The notes under the pieces are model-generated. The model saw only the letters and a program-made list of their open reading frames with translations. It did no database searches and was not told the DNA's origin. The translations under genes and the position numbers were made by a program. DNA of 53,280 bases from Clostridiaceae bacterium Marseille-Q3526 (GTDB taxonomy: Bacteria > Bacillota > Clostridia > Lachnospirales > Lachnospiraceae), in the NCBI GenBank assembly GCA_018223375.1, contig JAGTTS010000006.1, positions 132,501 to 185,780 on the forward strand, read 5' to 3'. Positions 41,188 through 49,460 of this stretch are shown piece by piece (within the stretch, counting starts at the first letter, position 1; each line of letters begins with the position of its first letter).

Positions 41188-42000
41188 ATGCCTTCGTCCT
41201 TTGTCATAGCGGCCGTTGGTTCAGGCGGAAAAACCACGGCCTTAAAAGAGCTGGCCCGCCAGGCCGCTCTCCGAAACCAGAAGGGCTCTGTCCTCTTAAC
41301 TGCGTCCACCCACATATACCCGGTTCTTCCCCCGGAAAGCCGGGTTTTTCTCAGGGATCCAGACGAAAAGACTCTGCGCCGTGAGCTGGCTGAGCCTGGA
41401 ATTGTCTGTGCCGGACGGACTGCCCGGGATCAAAAAATCTCCGCCCTGGAACCAGAGCTGTTCTCTGCCGCCCTGCAGACCGCTTCGGTCATTCTCTGCG
41501 AGGCGGACGGATCCAGGCGTCTCCCTCTGAAGCTTCACAGCGAACGGGAGCCTGTCCTTCCTGCCCGGACAGACGTCTGTCTCATAACAGCCGGGCTTTC
41601 CGCGCTGGGAAAGGAGGCAGGTTCCTGTATCCACCGGTATGAGCTGAATCCTGTCTGGAAATCCCGCCCGGATACCAGAATCGGAGGGGAGGAGCTGGCC
41701 CTCTGCGTTCTCGACGCCGTATCCTCGGTCATGCTTCCCACAGAGCAGGACGGCAGACTCCGCGCTCCAAAAAAACGCGGAGTCGGCGTCCGCCTTTCTA
41801 AAGAGAGGATTCGGATTCTCCTTAACCAGGCCGACTGTCTGTTCTGCCCTGAAAGCAATGGCTCCTCTCTGGCGGCCCTCCGGAAAGAAGCCTCCGCTGC
41901 CGTCCGTATGTTAGAGGAACACGGTCTTTCCTGCCGGATGGGAAGCCTTTTAGAGGACAGTTCCTTTCTGTGGGACTGGATCGTCTCCTCTGGCCGCTAG
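41188..42000 (+). CDS. yqeC: Selenium-dependent hydroxylase accessory protein YqeC
   Basis: The 270-residue product has an N-terminal P-loop GSGGKTTALKELA, TASTHIYPVLPPE, LCEADGSRRLPLKLHSEREPVLPARTDVCLITAGLSALGK and a C-terminal GRLRAPKKRGVGVRLSKER. This pattern defines YqeC, which co-occurs with YqeB and selenium-dependent molybdenum hydroxylases. The ATG at 41188 and a TTG at 41182 are both possible and the ribosome site is weak. It overlaps the convergent ModE-YqeB gene by 4 bp. Confidence 0.9.
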   Translation: MPSSFVIAAVGSGGKTTALKELARQAALRNQKGSVLLTASTHIYPVLPPESRVFLRDPDEKTLRRELAEPGIVCAGRTARDQKISALEPELFSAALQTASVILCEADGSRRLPLKLHSEREPVLPARTDVCLITAGLSALGKEAGSCIHRYELNPVWKSRPDTRIGGEELALCVLDAVSSVMLPTEQDGRLRAPKKRGVGVRLSKERIRILLNQADCLFCPESNGSSLAALRKEASAAVRMLEEHGLSCRMGSLLEDSSFLWDWIVSSGR

Positions 42001-43205
42001 AAGAGGCGGATCTGTCTGCTGGCGGCAAGTCCCAGCAATGCCTCCAGCACTCCTCCGGCCACGGCGTTCGCTTTATCGGATACTGTGCCGCAGAATGCCG
42101 CCTGCTCCGGGCGAGGGTCGATATCTGCGATTTTAAGCCCTTTTTTCACAGGAAAGCCTTCCTGGATCAGGCCTCTTAACACGCCGTCCAGGGAAGCCTT
42201 TACCGGAGTCCCCTCTATCATGGCAATGGTCTGTCCTTTCTTTACCATCGCCCCTATCTCTACCATGTTTCCGCTCTCATCTTTCACAAAGGAAAGGCGG
42301 CCTTCCGCGGGGGCATGAATCACCCGTTCAGCGCCAAATCCCTGGATCTTTCCCGGAATTCCTGTATTGGGAATGGCCTGCCCCTCCCAGATAACACGTC
42401 CCAGAAAATGTCCCCGCATGGTTTCCACCACCGCGTCCACATCCTGTCCGGCAGTAAAGCCGGGCCCCGCTCCAATGGTGATGGGAGCCATCGAACGGCT
42501 GGTCCCCAGATTGCGCTTTGCCAGAATTACGTCGATCACCGCGGCTGGGTGAAGCTCACGGACGCAGGCGGCAGTTTCGTCAATCAGAAGCGGAATCTGT
42601 CCCTGAGCCCAGATTTTCTCCGCCTGTTCCGGCGTTTGGGCCAGCCTGCAGCTTACGCCTTCCACCTGGGTTTCCCCCGTCCACACGGCCTCACAGAAGG
42701 AGGCGCGGCGGCGGATGGCCGACGGGTTTTTGCACTCCAAGGCAGCCACCCGAAAACCGCTGCGGTAAAGGCGGAGAATCACCCCCGTAGCCAGATCTCC
42801 GGCTCCTCTCACCAGAATCCAGGGGCCTGCCTCAAAAAATTTCGTGTTTTCTGTGTTTTTTATATATTCAGGGAAATACTTTCCTGCCAGAGTGTCCAGC
42901 CGGACCGCCGCCTCCCGCTCAAAGGCCCGGTAGCGTTTCAGGAGGCTTTCTGCCTCCCCGGTCAGATCCGCTCCCCCTCCGCCTTTTCCTCCGATTTTTT
43001 TGTTTAAAAGGGAAATTCCAAGCTCCCTTTCACAGTTCTTAATCATGGTCCATGCCTTACTGTAGCTCATATCCATATCAGCCGCGCTTTTTCTCAGAGA
43101 GCCAAGCCGGGCCACGCCCTCCAGCAGACTGGCGATTCCAGGCCCAAAGGCCTTCTGATCGCCCTTCAAGCGGATCGACGACTGAACGTTCAGCTGTTTT
43201 TTCAC
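41997..43205 (-). CDS. ModE-type DNA-binding domain fused to YqeB
   Basis: Residues 1-110 form a winged helix like ModE (FGPGIASLLEGVARLGSLRKSAADMDMSYSKAWTMIKNCERELGISLLNKKIGGKGGGGADLTGEAESLL). Residues 127-402 match YqeB (EF2563 family): GPWILVRGAGDLATGVILRLYRSGFRVAALE and IDVILAKRNLGTSRSMAPITIGAGPGFTAGQDVDAVVETMRGHFLGRV, ending GLKIADIDPRPE. No molybdate-binding Mop/TOBE domain follows the HTH. YqeB takes part in maturing selenium-dependent molybdenum hydroxylases. The protein is about 400 residues against about 280 for YqeB alone, so it is a genuine fusion in one frame. A regulatory role for the locus is an inference. Confidence 0.9.
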   Translation of the reverse strand: MKKQLNVQSSIRLKGDQKAFGPGIASLLEGVARLGSLRKSAADMDMSYSKAWTMIKNCERELGISLLNKKIGGKGGGGADLTGEAESLLKRYRAFEREAAVRLDTLAGKYFPEYIKNTENTKFFEAGPWILVRGAGDLATGVILRLYRSGFRVAALECKNPSAIRRRASFCEAVWTGETQVEGVSCRLAQTPEQAEKIWAQGQIPLLIDETAACVRELHPAAVIDVILAKRNLGTSRSMAPITIGAGPGFTAGQDVDAVVETMRGHFLGRVIWEGQAIPNTGIPGKIQGFGAERVIHAPAEGRLSFVKDESGNMVEIGAMVKKGQTIAMIEGTPVKASLDGVLRGLIQEGFPVKKGLKIADIDPRPEQAAFCGTVSDKANAVAGGVLEALLGLAASRQIRLF

Positions 43206-44029
43206 TGTTCTTTCCTCCTCCCTCTCTGGCTGCTTCTATTTTTTCCGTTTTCACTCAGGCCTTTCATCATTTCCTTTAACTCTTCTGCATATTTATGGGA
43301 AACCATCGTTGGGTTAGCGCGCAGGGCAGACTGCAGAAACTGTTTTCTCCTGTCCCTGATTGCCAAAAGAGCCTCTTCCCTCTCCTTCAGCCAGCTCTCC
43401 AGCTCCGCGCGTTTCTCTTCGATTCTGTCCCCGGCATCCATTTTTAACAAAGCAGTCTGAACTCTGAGCCCATCCAGCTCCTGGCGAATCTGATTCGCCC
43501 GTTCCAGAGAATGTCCAAAATCCAAAGCTTCCCTGATACTTGCAAAGGCGTCCTGAAGAAAAACTGCAGTAACCGGCAGTATCAAAAGTAAATCCAAAAT
43601 AACCGGTATTCCGCAGACAAGCTTCTCAATGGGCCTGTGTATCAAATCTGTCATAAAAATTGTCAAAAAACCCCAGGCAACAGACGAACTAAGACAGATA
43701 TAGCCGTGAAAATTAAATCTCTGGCTGCTGTAATCCCAGTAGCGTACCTTAAACAGCTGCTCCATGGCCCATCCTGCCCCATATTCTAACACCGTAGCTC
43801 CGGTAAAGCCAGACAGCCATGTCAAAAGCAGACTGTCCTGAAACGGTCTGGAAACAATCAGCATCATAAGCGCTCCGCTTCCATAAAGAGGGAGCAGGGG
43901 AATCCTTAAAAAGCCTCTGTTTACCAGCCTTCTCTGCTTTACTGAAACATACGACGATTCAAAAATCCAGCCTAAAAAACTATAAAAATAAAAAAAAGTA
44001 AGCCATTGATACCATGTATACAAATCCAT
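43202..44029 (-). CDS. CmpB-like putative ABC transporter membrane protein
   Basis: The 275-residue protein has five or six hydrophobic segments (WLTFFYFYSFLGWIFES, IPLLPLYGSGALMMLIV, WLSGFTGATVLEYGAGWAMEQLFKVRYWDYS) matching the PF06541 family. The last 90 residues form a charged coiled coil (EERKRAELESWLKEREEALLAIRDRRK). ATG at 44029 follows GGAGG by 6 nt. It overlaps the ModE-YqeB gene by 4 bp, so the two are translated together. Transport function is not proven for this family. Confidence 0.83.
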   Translation of the reverse strand: MDLYTWYQWLTFFYFYSFLGWIFESSYVSVKQRRLVNRGFLRIPLLPLYGSGALMMLIVSRPFQDSLLLTWLSGFTGATVLEYGAGWAMEQLFKVRYWDYSSQRFNFHGYICLSSSVAWGFLTIFMTDLIHRPIEKLVCGIPVILDLLLILPVTAVFLQDAFASIREALDFGHSLERANQIRQELDGLRVQTALLKMDAGDRIEEKRAELESWLKEREEALLAIRDRRKQFLQSALRANPTMVSHKYAEELKEMMKGLSENGKNRSSQRGRRKEQ

Positions 44030-44230
44030 CTGCCGCCTCCAATTCAGTCTCCCCATTCCATTCGTTTTATTTTTATGGCCAGTATATCACAGCGCGCTGC
44101 CTTTGACTATCTCAAGATCATCTGCCTGGCGTCAGACGAAGGAATGCCGAAGCTTTTCTTTCGCCGCTGCGAAACCGGCAGGGATTCGTTCATTTTCCAA
44201 AAAAATAACGACTGTCCGGCGCCGGCTTTC

Positions 44231-44250
44231 TATGCTATAATAGCGGCATA
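44231..44250 (+). promoter_or_regulatory. Promoter with overlapping palindrome for the Mo operon
   Basis: TATAAT (44236-44241) with a preceding TGC (extended -10) lies about 35 bp before the molybdopterin-binding gene start. It is centred in GCTATAATAGC, within TATGC...GCATA. This could be an operator that overlaps the -10. The -35 is weak. The binding protein is unknown; the ModE-like domain at 41997 is a candidate. Confidence 0.55.
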
Positions 44251-44275
44251 TCTTTTATTTTCAGGAGGCTGCCAT

Positions 44276-45301
44276 ATGAAGCTTATGCGGACGGAGGACG
44301 CGGCAGGGCAGGTGCTCTGCCACGACATTACGCAGATTATCAAGGGCGTCACCAAGGACGCCGTATTCCGGAAGGGGCATATCATCCAGCCGGAGGATAT
44401 TCCGGTGCTGTTAAGCGTCGGAAAGGAACACATCTACATCTGGGAAAACGACGAGACCATGCTTCACGAAAATGAGGCGGCCGGGATTCTCTGCCAGCTC
44501 TGCCAGGGACCTGGCATGAGGGCCTCTGAGCCTAAGGAGGGGAAAATTGAGCTGACTGCCAAGCACGACGGTCTCTTTCTGGCTGATGTGGAGCGGCTGC
44601 GCCGGATCAATTCTTTAGGCGAAATGATGATCGCCTCCAGACCTGGAGGCTTTCCGGTCAAAGCAGGCGATCGTCTCTGCGGCACACGGGTGATCCCCCT
44701 TGTCATAAAAAAAGAAGCGATGGAGCGGGCCAGACAGGCCGCAGGCCCAAAGCCCCTGTTCTCCCTGCTTCCCTTTAAGAAAAAAAGCTTCGGCGTGGTG
44801 ACTACGGGAAGCGAAATCTTTCACGGACGGATTCAGGATACCTTTACGCCTGTAATCGAAGAAAAGCTGGCCGAGTACGGCTGCGCCATGGAGGCCCACG
44901 AAATCTGCGATGACAGGGAAGAGGAGATTATAAAAGCGATCCAAACGATGGCTGACAGGGGCATTGACATGATTTTCTGCACAGGAGGCATGAGCGTGGA
45001 TCCGGACGACAGAACGCCTTCCGCCATCCGGAAATCCGGCGCGTCCATTGTAAGCTACGGCGCGCCCGTTCTCCCAGGCGCCATGTTCTTAGTCTCCTAC
45101 CTGCCGGACGGACGGCCTGTCTGCGGCCTTCCGGGCTGCGTCATGTACGCCAGACGGACGATTTTTGACCTGGTTCTGCCCAGGCTTCTTGCAGACGTGC
45201 CGGTGACTTCCCAGTGGCTGGCCGGGCTGGGCCACGGAGGGCTCTGCCTGTCCTGCCCGGAATGCCATTTCCCTAACTGCGGCTTTGGAAAGGGCGTCTG
45301 A
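44276..45301 (+). CDS. Molybdopterin-binding protein with Cys-rich tail
   Basis: The 341-residue protein belongs to the MoeA/MogA-like molybdopterin-binding group: FGVVTTGSEIFHGRIQDTFTPVIEEKLAEYG and IIKAIQTMADRGIDMIFCTGGMSVDPDDRTPSAIRKSGASIVSYGAPVLPGAMFLVSYL form the MPT-binding domain (about 170-300). The extreme C terminus carries GLCLSCPECHFPNCGFGKG with Cys324, Cys327, Cys330 and Cys335. ATG at 44276 follows AGGAGG; the upstream open frame is noncoding. It probably acts in molybdate insertion or cofactor handling. Confidence 0.9.
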   Translation: MKLMRTEDAAGQVLCHDITQIIKGVTKDAVFRKGHIIQPEDIPVLLSVGKEHIYIWENDETMLHENEAAGILCQLCQGPGMRASEPKEGKIELTAKHDGLFLADVERLRRINSLGEMMIASRPGGFPVKAGDRLCGTRVIPLVIKKEAMERARQAAGPKPLFSLLPFKKKSFGVVTTGSEIFHGRIQDTFTPVIEEKLAEYGCAMEAHEICDDREEEIIKAIQTMADRGIDMIFCTGGMSVDPDDRTPSAIRKSGASIVSYGAPVLPGAMFLVSYLPDGRPVCGLPGCVMYARRTIFDLVLPRLLADVPVTSQWLAGLGHGGLCLSCPECHFPNCGFGKGV

Positions 45302-45377
45302 TTTTCAGCCCCATGCCGGCGCTGCAGCTGTCAGTTTCAAAACCATAACACGATTCACAATCACAAGGAGATAAACC

Positions 45378-45890
45378 ATGAATTTTACACACATTGATCA
45401 CCAGGGCAACGCCGTGATGGTGGACGTCAGCCAGAAGGCCTTTACCGCGCGTACCGCCTCTGCCTGCGGCCGCATCCGCATGAGCCGGGAATGCTACCAG
45501 GCCGTGGAGTCCGGGACCGCCAAAAAGGGCGACGTGCTGGGCGCGGCGCAGATTGCCGGGATCATGGGCGCAAAGCAGACCGCCGATCTGATTCCCCTCT
45601 GCCACCGCCTGAACCTGTCAAAAGCCTCCGTCTCATTCCACCTGCTTCCAGAGCTTCCAGGTGTGGAAGCCGTCTGCACCGTCAAGTGTACCGGCCAGAC
45701 GGGAGTGGAGATGGAAGCTCTGACTGGAGTGAATATCGCGCTTCTCACCATTTACGACATGTGCAAGGCCATAGATAAACGGATGGTCATGAAGGATATC
45801 CATCTGGTGGAAAAGCACGGCGGAAAAAGCGGAGATTTTTCCTTTGACGGCGAACGAAAAGACGGCGCGGCGGAGGCCTCCTATGTGTGA
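45378..45890 (+). CDS. moaC: Cyclic pyranopterin monophosphate synthase
   Basis: MoaC completes cPMP formation from the MoaA product. The 170-residue protein has MVDVSQKAFTARTASACGRI, KKGDVLGAAQIAGIMGAKQTADLIPLCHRL and GQTGVEMEALTGVNIALLTIYDMCKAIDKRM. ATG at 45378 follows AAGGAG by 7 nt. It overlaps moaA by 8 bp. Confidence 0.96.
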   Translation: MNFTHIDHQGNAVMVDVSQKAFTARTASACGRIRMSRECYQAVESGTAKKGDVLGAAQIAGIMGAKQTADLIPLCHRLNLSKASVSFHLLPELPGVEAVCTVKCTGQTGVEMEALTGVNIALLTIYDMCKAIDKRMVMKDIHLVEKHGGKSGDFSFDGERKDGAAEASYV

Positions 45891-46872
45891 TTCCATATGC
45901 GGTTCCCTCCGCGATTCCTATGGAAGAACCATCGACTATCTGCGGATTTCTATTACCGATCAGTGCAATTTAAGGTGCCGCTACTGCATGCCTGAGCAGG
46001 ATGGCATTTCTTCCCCCTGCCGGCTGATGACCTTCGGCGAAATTCTGGCCGCAGCCAGAGCGGCCGCCCGGCTGGGAATACGGTCTGTTAAAATTACGGG
46101 CGGAGAACCTCTGTGCCGGCCAGGCTGTCCGGATCTGATTGGACGTCTTAAGGAAATTCCCGGTATCCGGCAGGTTACCATGACCACCAACGGACTGCTG
46201 GTTTCCAGGTATCTGGACGAACTGCTGAACGCGGGCCTGGACGGAATCAATATAAGCCTGGATACCCTTAACGAGGAGCAGTTTCGCCAGATTACAAGGC
46301 GGAATTTTCCTCTCAGCCAGGTATTGGAGGCTATAAAACGGTGTTCTGAAAAGCTTCCCACAAAAATCAACGCAGTTTTGCTCCCAGAGACAGAAGACCA
46401 GCTGATTCCTCTGGCCCGGCTGGCCTGCTTCCTGCCTGTAAGCGTGCGCTTTATCGAGCAGATGCCTCTGGGGGGAGAACGGCCGTCCAAAGCTTCCCGG
46501 GGCTGGGATTCTGTGCTGGCCCGCCTGAAAAAAGAGTGGCCGGATCTCTCCCCCGTACCGGAGCGCAGAGGAAACGGCCCCGCCGTCTACTACAGCGCCC
46601 CGGAATTTTCAGGAGCTGTGGGGCTGATCGAAGCAGTCAGCCATTCCTTCTGCTCCGGCTGCAACCGGATCCGGCTCACCTGCGAAGGCCAGCTGAAGCC
46701 CTGTCTCTGCTACGGAGACAGCCTGGATCTGACGCCAGCCCTGAAGTCCGGAAATGAGGAAGAGCTGCTGGCCCTGTTTCAGAAGGCTGTCAGAAATAAA
46801 CCGAAGGCCCACTGCTTTCGGGAGGCCTCTGAGGTCAGCGAACGCCGATACATGAGCCAAATCGGCGGATAA
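45883..46872 (+). CDS. moaA: GTP 3',8-cyclase (radical SAM)
   Basis: MoaA starts molybdopterin synthesis. The radical-SAM motif is CNLRCRYC (Cys28, Cys32, Cys35). A second cluster lies in FCSGCNRIRLTCEGQLKPCLC, and the protein ends IGG, as in MoaA enzymes whose C-terminal GG is essential. ATG at 45883 has GGAGG 7 nt upstream and overlaps the moaC stop; it gives 329 residues. Confidence 0.95.
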   Translation: MCDSICGSLRDSYGRTIDYLRISITDQCNLRCRYCMPEQDGISSPCRLMTFGEILAAARAAARLGIRSVKITGGEPLCRPGCPDLIGRLKEIPGIRQVTMTTNGLLVSRYLDELLNAGLDGINISLDTLNEEQFRQITRRNFPLSQVLEAIKRCSEKLPTKINAVLLPETEDQLIPLARLACFLPVSVRFIEQMPLGGERPSKASRGWDSVLARLKKEWPDLSPVPERRGNGPAVYYSAPEFSGAVGLIEAVSHSFCSGCNRIRLTCEGQLKPCLCYGDSLDLTPALKSGNEEELLALFQKAVRNKPKAHCFREASEVSERRYMSQIGG

Positions 46873-46911
46873 CACTACAAAATCTCTTGGAAAACGATTG
46901 GAGGAATATCT

Positions 46912-47889
46912 ATGGGAACGGTACTGGCCGTGTGCAGAAGCTCCGTCCGGGGCATTCAGAAAACAAACGAACAGAGCGGATGGTTTGAAACAGAATGGGG
47001 GATCCGGGGCGATGCCCACGCGGGCCGGTGGCACCGTCAGGTGAGCCTTTTAAGCGCGGATCGGATCGCCCGTTTTAATGAAAAGGGAGCCGGAGTCGGC
47101 CCCGGCGATTTCGGTGAAAACCTGGTGGTGGAGGGCATTGATTTTTCCTCTCTGCCAGTGGGAACCTGCCTGCGCTGCGGGGACGTGCTGTTGGAAATCA
47201 CGCAGATTGGAAAGGAATGCCACAGCCACTGCGCCATCTACCACAAAATGGGCGACTGCATTATGCCCAGAGAGGGAGTTTTCGCCCGGGTGCTGGAAGC
47301 AGGGCAGATCTCGATAGGCGACCAGATGTCCGTGGTTCCCAGAAAGGAGCCCCTTCCCTTCCAGGCTGCCGTCATTACCCTTTCGGATCGCTGTTCATCC
47401 GGAGAACGGGAGGACGAAAGCGGCCCGGCTATTGAAAAACGTCTCATAGAAGAAGGGTATCAGATCATCGAGCGGCTGGTTCTCCCGGACGACCGGGCGG
47501 CCCTGGAAAAAGAGCTGATCCGCCTCTGCGATCAGAGAACGCCCGATTTAATTCTGACCACCGGAGGAACCGGCTTTTCCTCGAGAGATATCACTCCCGA
47601 AGCCACTCTGGCGGTAGCGGAGCGGCCTGCCCCTGGAATCGCCGAGGCAATCCGGGCGGCCAGCATGGAAATCACCAGACGGGCCATGCTCAGCCGGGCA
47701 GTGTCCGTGATCCGGGGAAAAACCCTGATTGTCAACCTGCCGGGAAGTCCCAAAGCGTGCATGGAAAGCATGGACGTTTTTATGGATCAGCTGCCCCACG
47801 GCCTGTCCCTGCTGCGCGGCTCTGTCATGGACTGCGGGCGCAGGCAGGAAGCGCCGGACGCCGGCAGAGGCAGATCCGGCAGAATCTGA
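46912..47889 (+). CDS. MOSC domain fused to MogA/MoaB
   Basis: The 325-residue protein joins a MOSC domain (about 1-142; GIRGDAHAGRWHRQVSLL, GDFGENLVVEGIDF, IGKECHSHCAIY with Cys103/Cys107) to a MogA-type adenylyltransferase domain (about 150-305; ITLSDRCSSGEREDESG, TTGGTGFSSRDITPEAT, NLPGSPKACMESMDVF). MOSC proteins often transfer sulfur from cofactor sulfuration; MogA adenylates molybdopterin before metal insertion. It follows moaA by 40 bp. Confidence 0.93.
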   Translation: MGTVLAVCRSSVRGIQKTNEQSGWFETEWGIRGDAHAGRWHRQVSLLSADRIARFNEKGAGVGPGDFGENLVVEGIDFSSLPVGTCLRCGDVLLEITQIGKECHSHCAIYHKMGDCIMPREGVFARVLEAGQISIGDQMSVVPRKEPLPFQAAVITLSDRCSSGEREDESGPAIEKRLIEEGYQIIERLVLPDDRAALEKELIRLCDQRTPDLILTTGGTGFSSRDITPEATLAVAERPAPGIAEAIRAASMEITRRAMLSRAVSVIRGKTLIVNLPGSPKACMESMDVFMDQLPHGLSLLRGSVMDCGRRQEAPDAGRGRSGRI

Positions 47890-47932
47890 TAACGCTTCAC
47901 TAACATGCAGACGATAAACAACGAGGAATACC

Positions 47933-48757
47933 ATGAAAATATCGAAAAAACGCCTTATGTTTCCCCTTCTTCTGGCAGCTGCGGCCGCAGTGTTCTCCGG
48001 CTGCTCTTCTCTCTTATCCGGCGATCCTGACGGATCGTCCTCTGAATCCTCCGAGCTGACAGTATTCGCCGCCGCCAGCCTGACGGAGGCGCTGGAGGAG
48101 ATTGCGGAGGAATACCAGAAGGCAGAGCCTGACGTCTCGCTGATTTTTAATTTTGACTCGTCGGGAACTCTGAAAACTCAAATCCAGGAGGGAGCTGTCT
48201 GCGACCTGTTCCTCTCCGCCAGTCCAAAACAGATGGATCAGCTGGAAACAGAGTCCCATTCCCTCCTTCCGGAAAGCAGGATCGATCTGTTAGAAAACCA
48301 GGTGGTTCTGGTAACGCCGAAGGAAAATGAGAAGAATGTGGACAGCTTTGATTCTCTGGCAGAGCATCTGAAGGCAGGGGATATCCTTCTGGCCATGGGA
48401 AACAGCGACGTTCCGGCAGGCCAGTACGCTGAGAAACTTTTGTCCTGGTACGGGCTGGACATGAGAGAGCTGGAATCAAAGGGGCTCGTTACCTATGGAA
48501 GCAATGTGAAGGAGGTCGCCGCCCAAGTATCTGAGGGCAGCGCAGACGCGGGCATCATCTACAGCACCGACGCCTTCAGCGCAGGTCTCCCTGTACTGGA
48601 CAGGGCCTCTGAGGAAATGTGCGGGAAGGTGGTCTATCCGGCCTCTGTGTTAAAGTCTTCCGGGTGCCAAAAGGAGGCCCAGGACTTTTTGGATTTCTTA
48701 TCCGGCCCCAAAGCCCAGGCTGTTTTTGAGCGCATCGGCTTTTCTATGGCAGAATAG
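47933..48757 (+). CDS. modA: Molybdate ABC transporter substrate-binding lipoprotein
   Basis: The 274-residue protein has the signal KISKKRLMFPLLLAAAAAVFSGC, with a lipobox cysteine, and continues ELTVFAAASLTEALEEIAEEYQKAEPDVSLIFNFDSSGTLKTQIQEGAVCDLFLSAS, matching ModA. It captures molybdate or tungstate outside the membrane. It ends 10 bp before modB. Confidence 0.95.
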   Translation: MKISKKRLMFPLLLAAAAAVFSGCSSLLSGDPDGSSSESSELTVFAAASLTEALEEIAEEYQKAEPDVSLIFNFDSSGTLKTQIQEGAVCDLFLSASPKQMDQLETESHSLLPESRIDLLENQVVLVTPKENEKNVDSFDSLAEHLKAGDILLAMGNSDVPAGQYAEKLLSWYGLDMRELESKGLVTYGSNVKEVAAQVSEGSADAGIIYSTDAFSAGLPVLDRASEEMCGKVVYPASVLKSSGCQKEAQDFLDFLSGPKAQAVFERIGFSMAE

Positions 48758-48767
48758 GAGGGCGGAT

Positions 48768-49460
48768 ATGGATTGGTACCCCTTGTGGAATTCTCTGCGG
48801 ATTGCCGCCGTCAGCAGCGTCCTGGTCTTCTTTTCAGGAATTGGAGCCGCGTACTATGCCGCTAAGCTTCCCAGGCTTTTAAAGGGCTTTCTGGACGTTT
48901 TTCTCACCCTTCCCATGGTGCTTCCCCCCACAGTGGTGGGATATTTTCTCCTGCTTTTAGTGGGAAACAGACGTCCTCTGGGCATGGCTCTGGAGAATCT
49001 GGGACTGCAGCTTGTCATGGACTGGAAAGGCGGCATTCTGGCCGCTTTCGCAGTGTCCTTTCCTCTGATGTACCGCACGGCCAGAGGGGCCTTTGAAAGC
49101 TTCGACGAAACCCTGGCACAGGCGGGAAAAACTCTGGGACTGTCAAACGCCTTTATTTTCTGGCGCATACGGATGCCTGTTTGCAGGCAGGGAATTCTGG
49201 CCGGAGCCGTTTTAGCCTTCGCCAGGGCCCTGGGCGAATACGGAGCCACCAGCATGCTGATCGGCTACACTCCAGGAAGAACCGCCACCATCTCCACCAC
49301 CGTCTATCAGATGTGGAGAACAGGAGACGACCGCCAGGCCTTTTTATGGGTTTTCGTCAACCTGGCTATCTCTGCAGCCGTGCTGCTGGCTGTAAACGGC
49401 CTGGAGCAGAAAGACAGACAGAAAAAGAAAGGAGCGCCTGTTGCTGAGTGTAACGATTGA
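48768..49460 (+). CDS. modB: Molybdate ABC transporter permease
   Basis: The 230-residue membrane protein has about five helices, with FLTLPMVLPPTVVGYFLLLLVG and the EAA-type loop ETLAQAGKTLGLSNAFIFWRIRMPVCRQGI, then ARALGEYGATSMLIGYTPGRTATIS. ATG at 48768 follows AGGAGG; an upstream in-frame ATG is inside modA. It overlaps modC by 20 bp. Confidence 0.94.
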   Translation: MDWYPLWNSLRIAAVSSVLVFFSGIGAAYYAAKLPRLLKGFLDVFLTLPMVLPPTVVGYFLLLLVGNRRPLGMALENLGLQLVMDWKGGILAAFAVSFPLMYRTARGAFESFDETLAQAGKTLGLSNAFIFWRIRMPVCRQGILAGAVLAFARALGEYGATSMLIGYTPGRTATISTTVYQMWRTGDDRQAFLWVFVNLAISAAVLLAVNGLEQKDRQKKKGAPVAECND

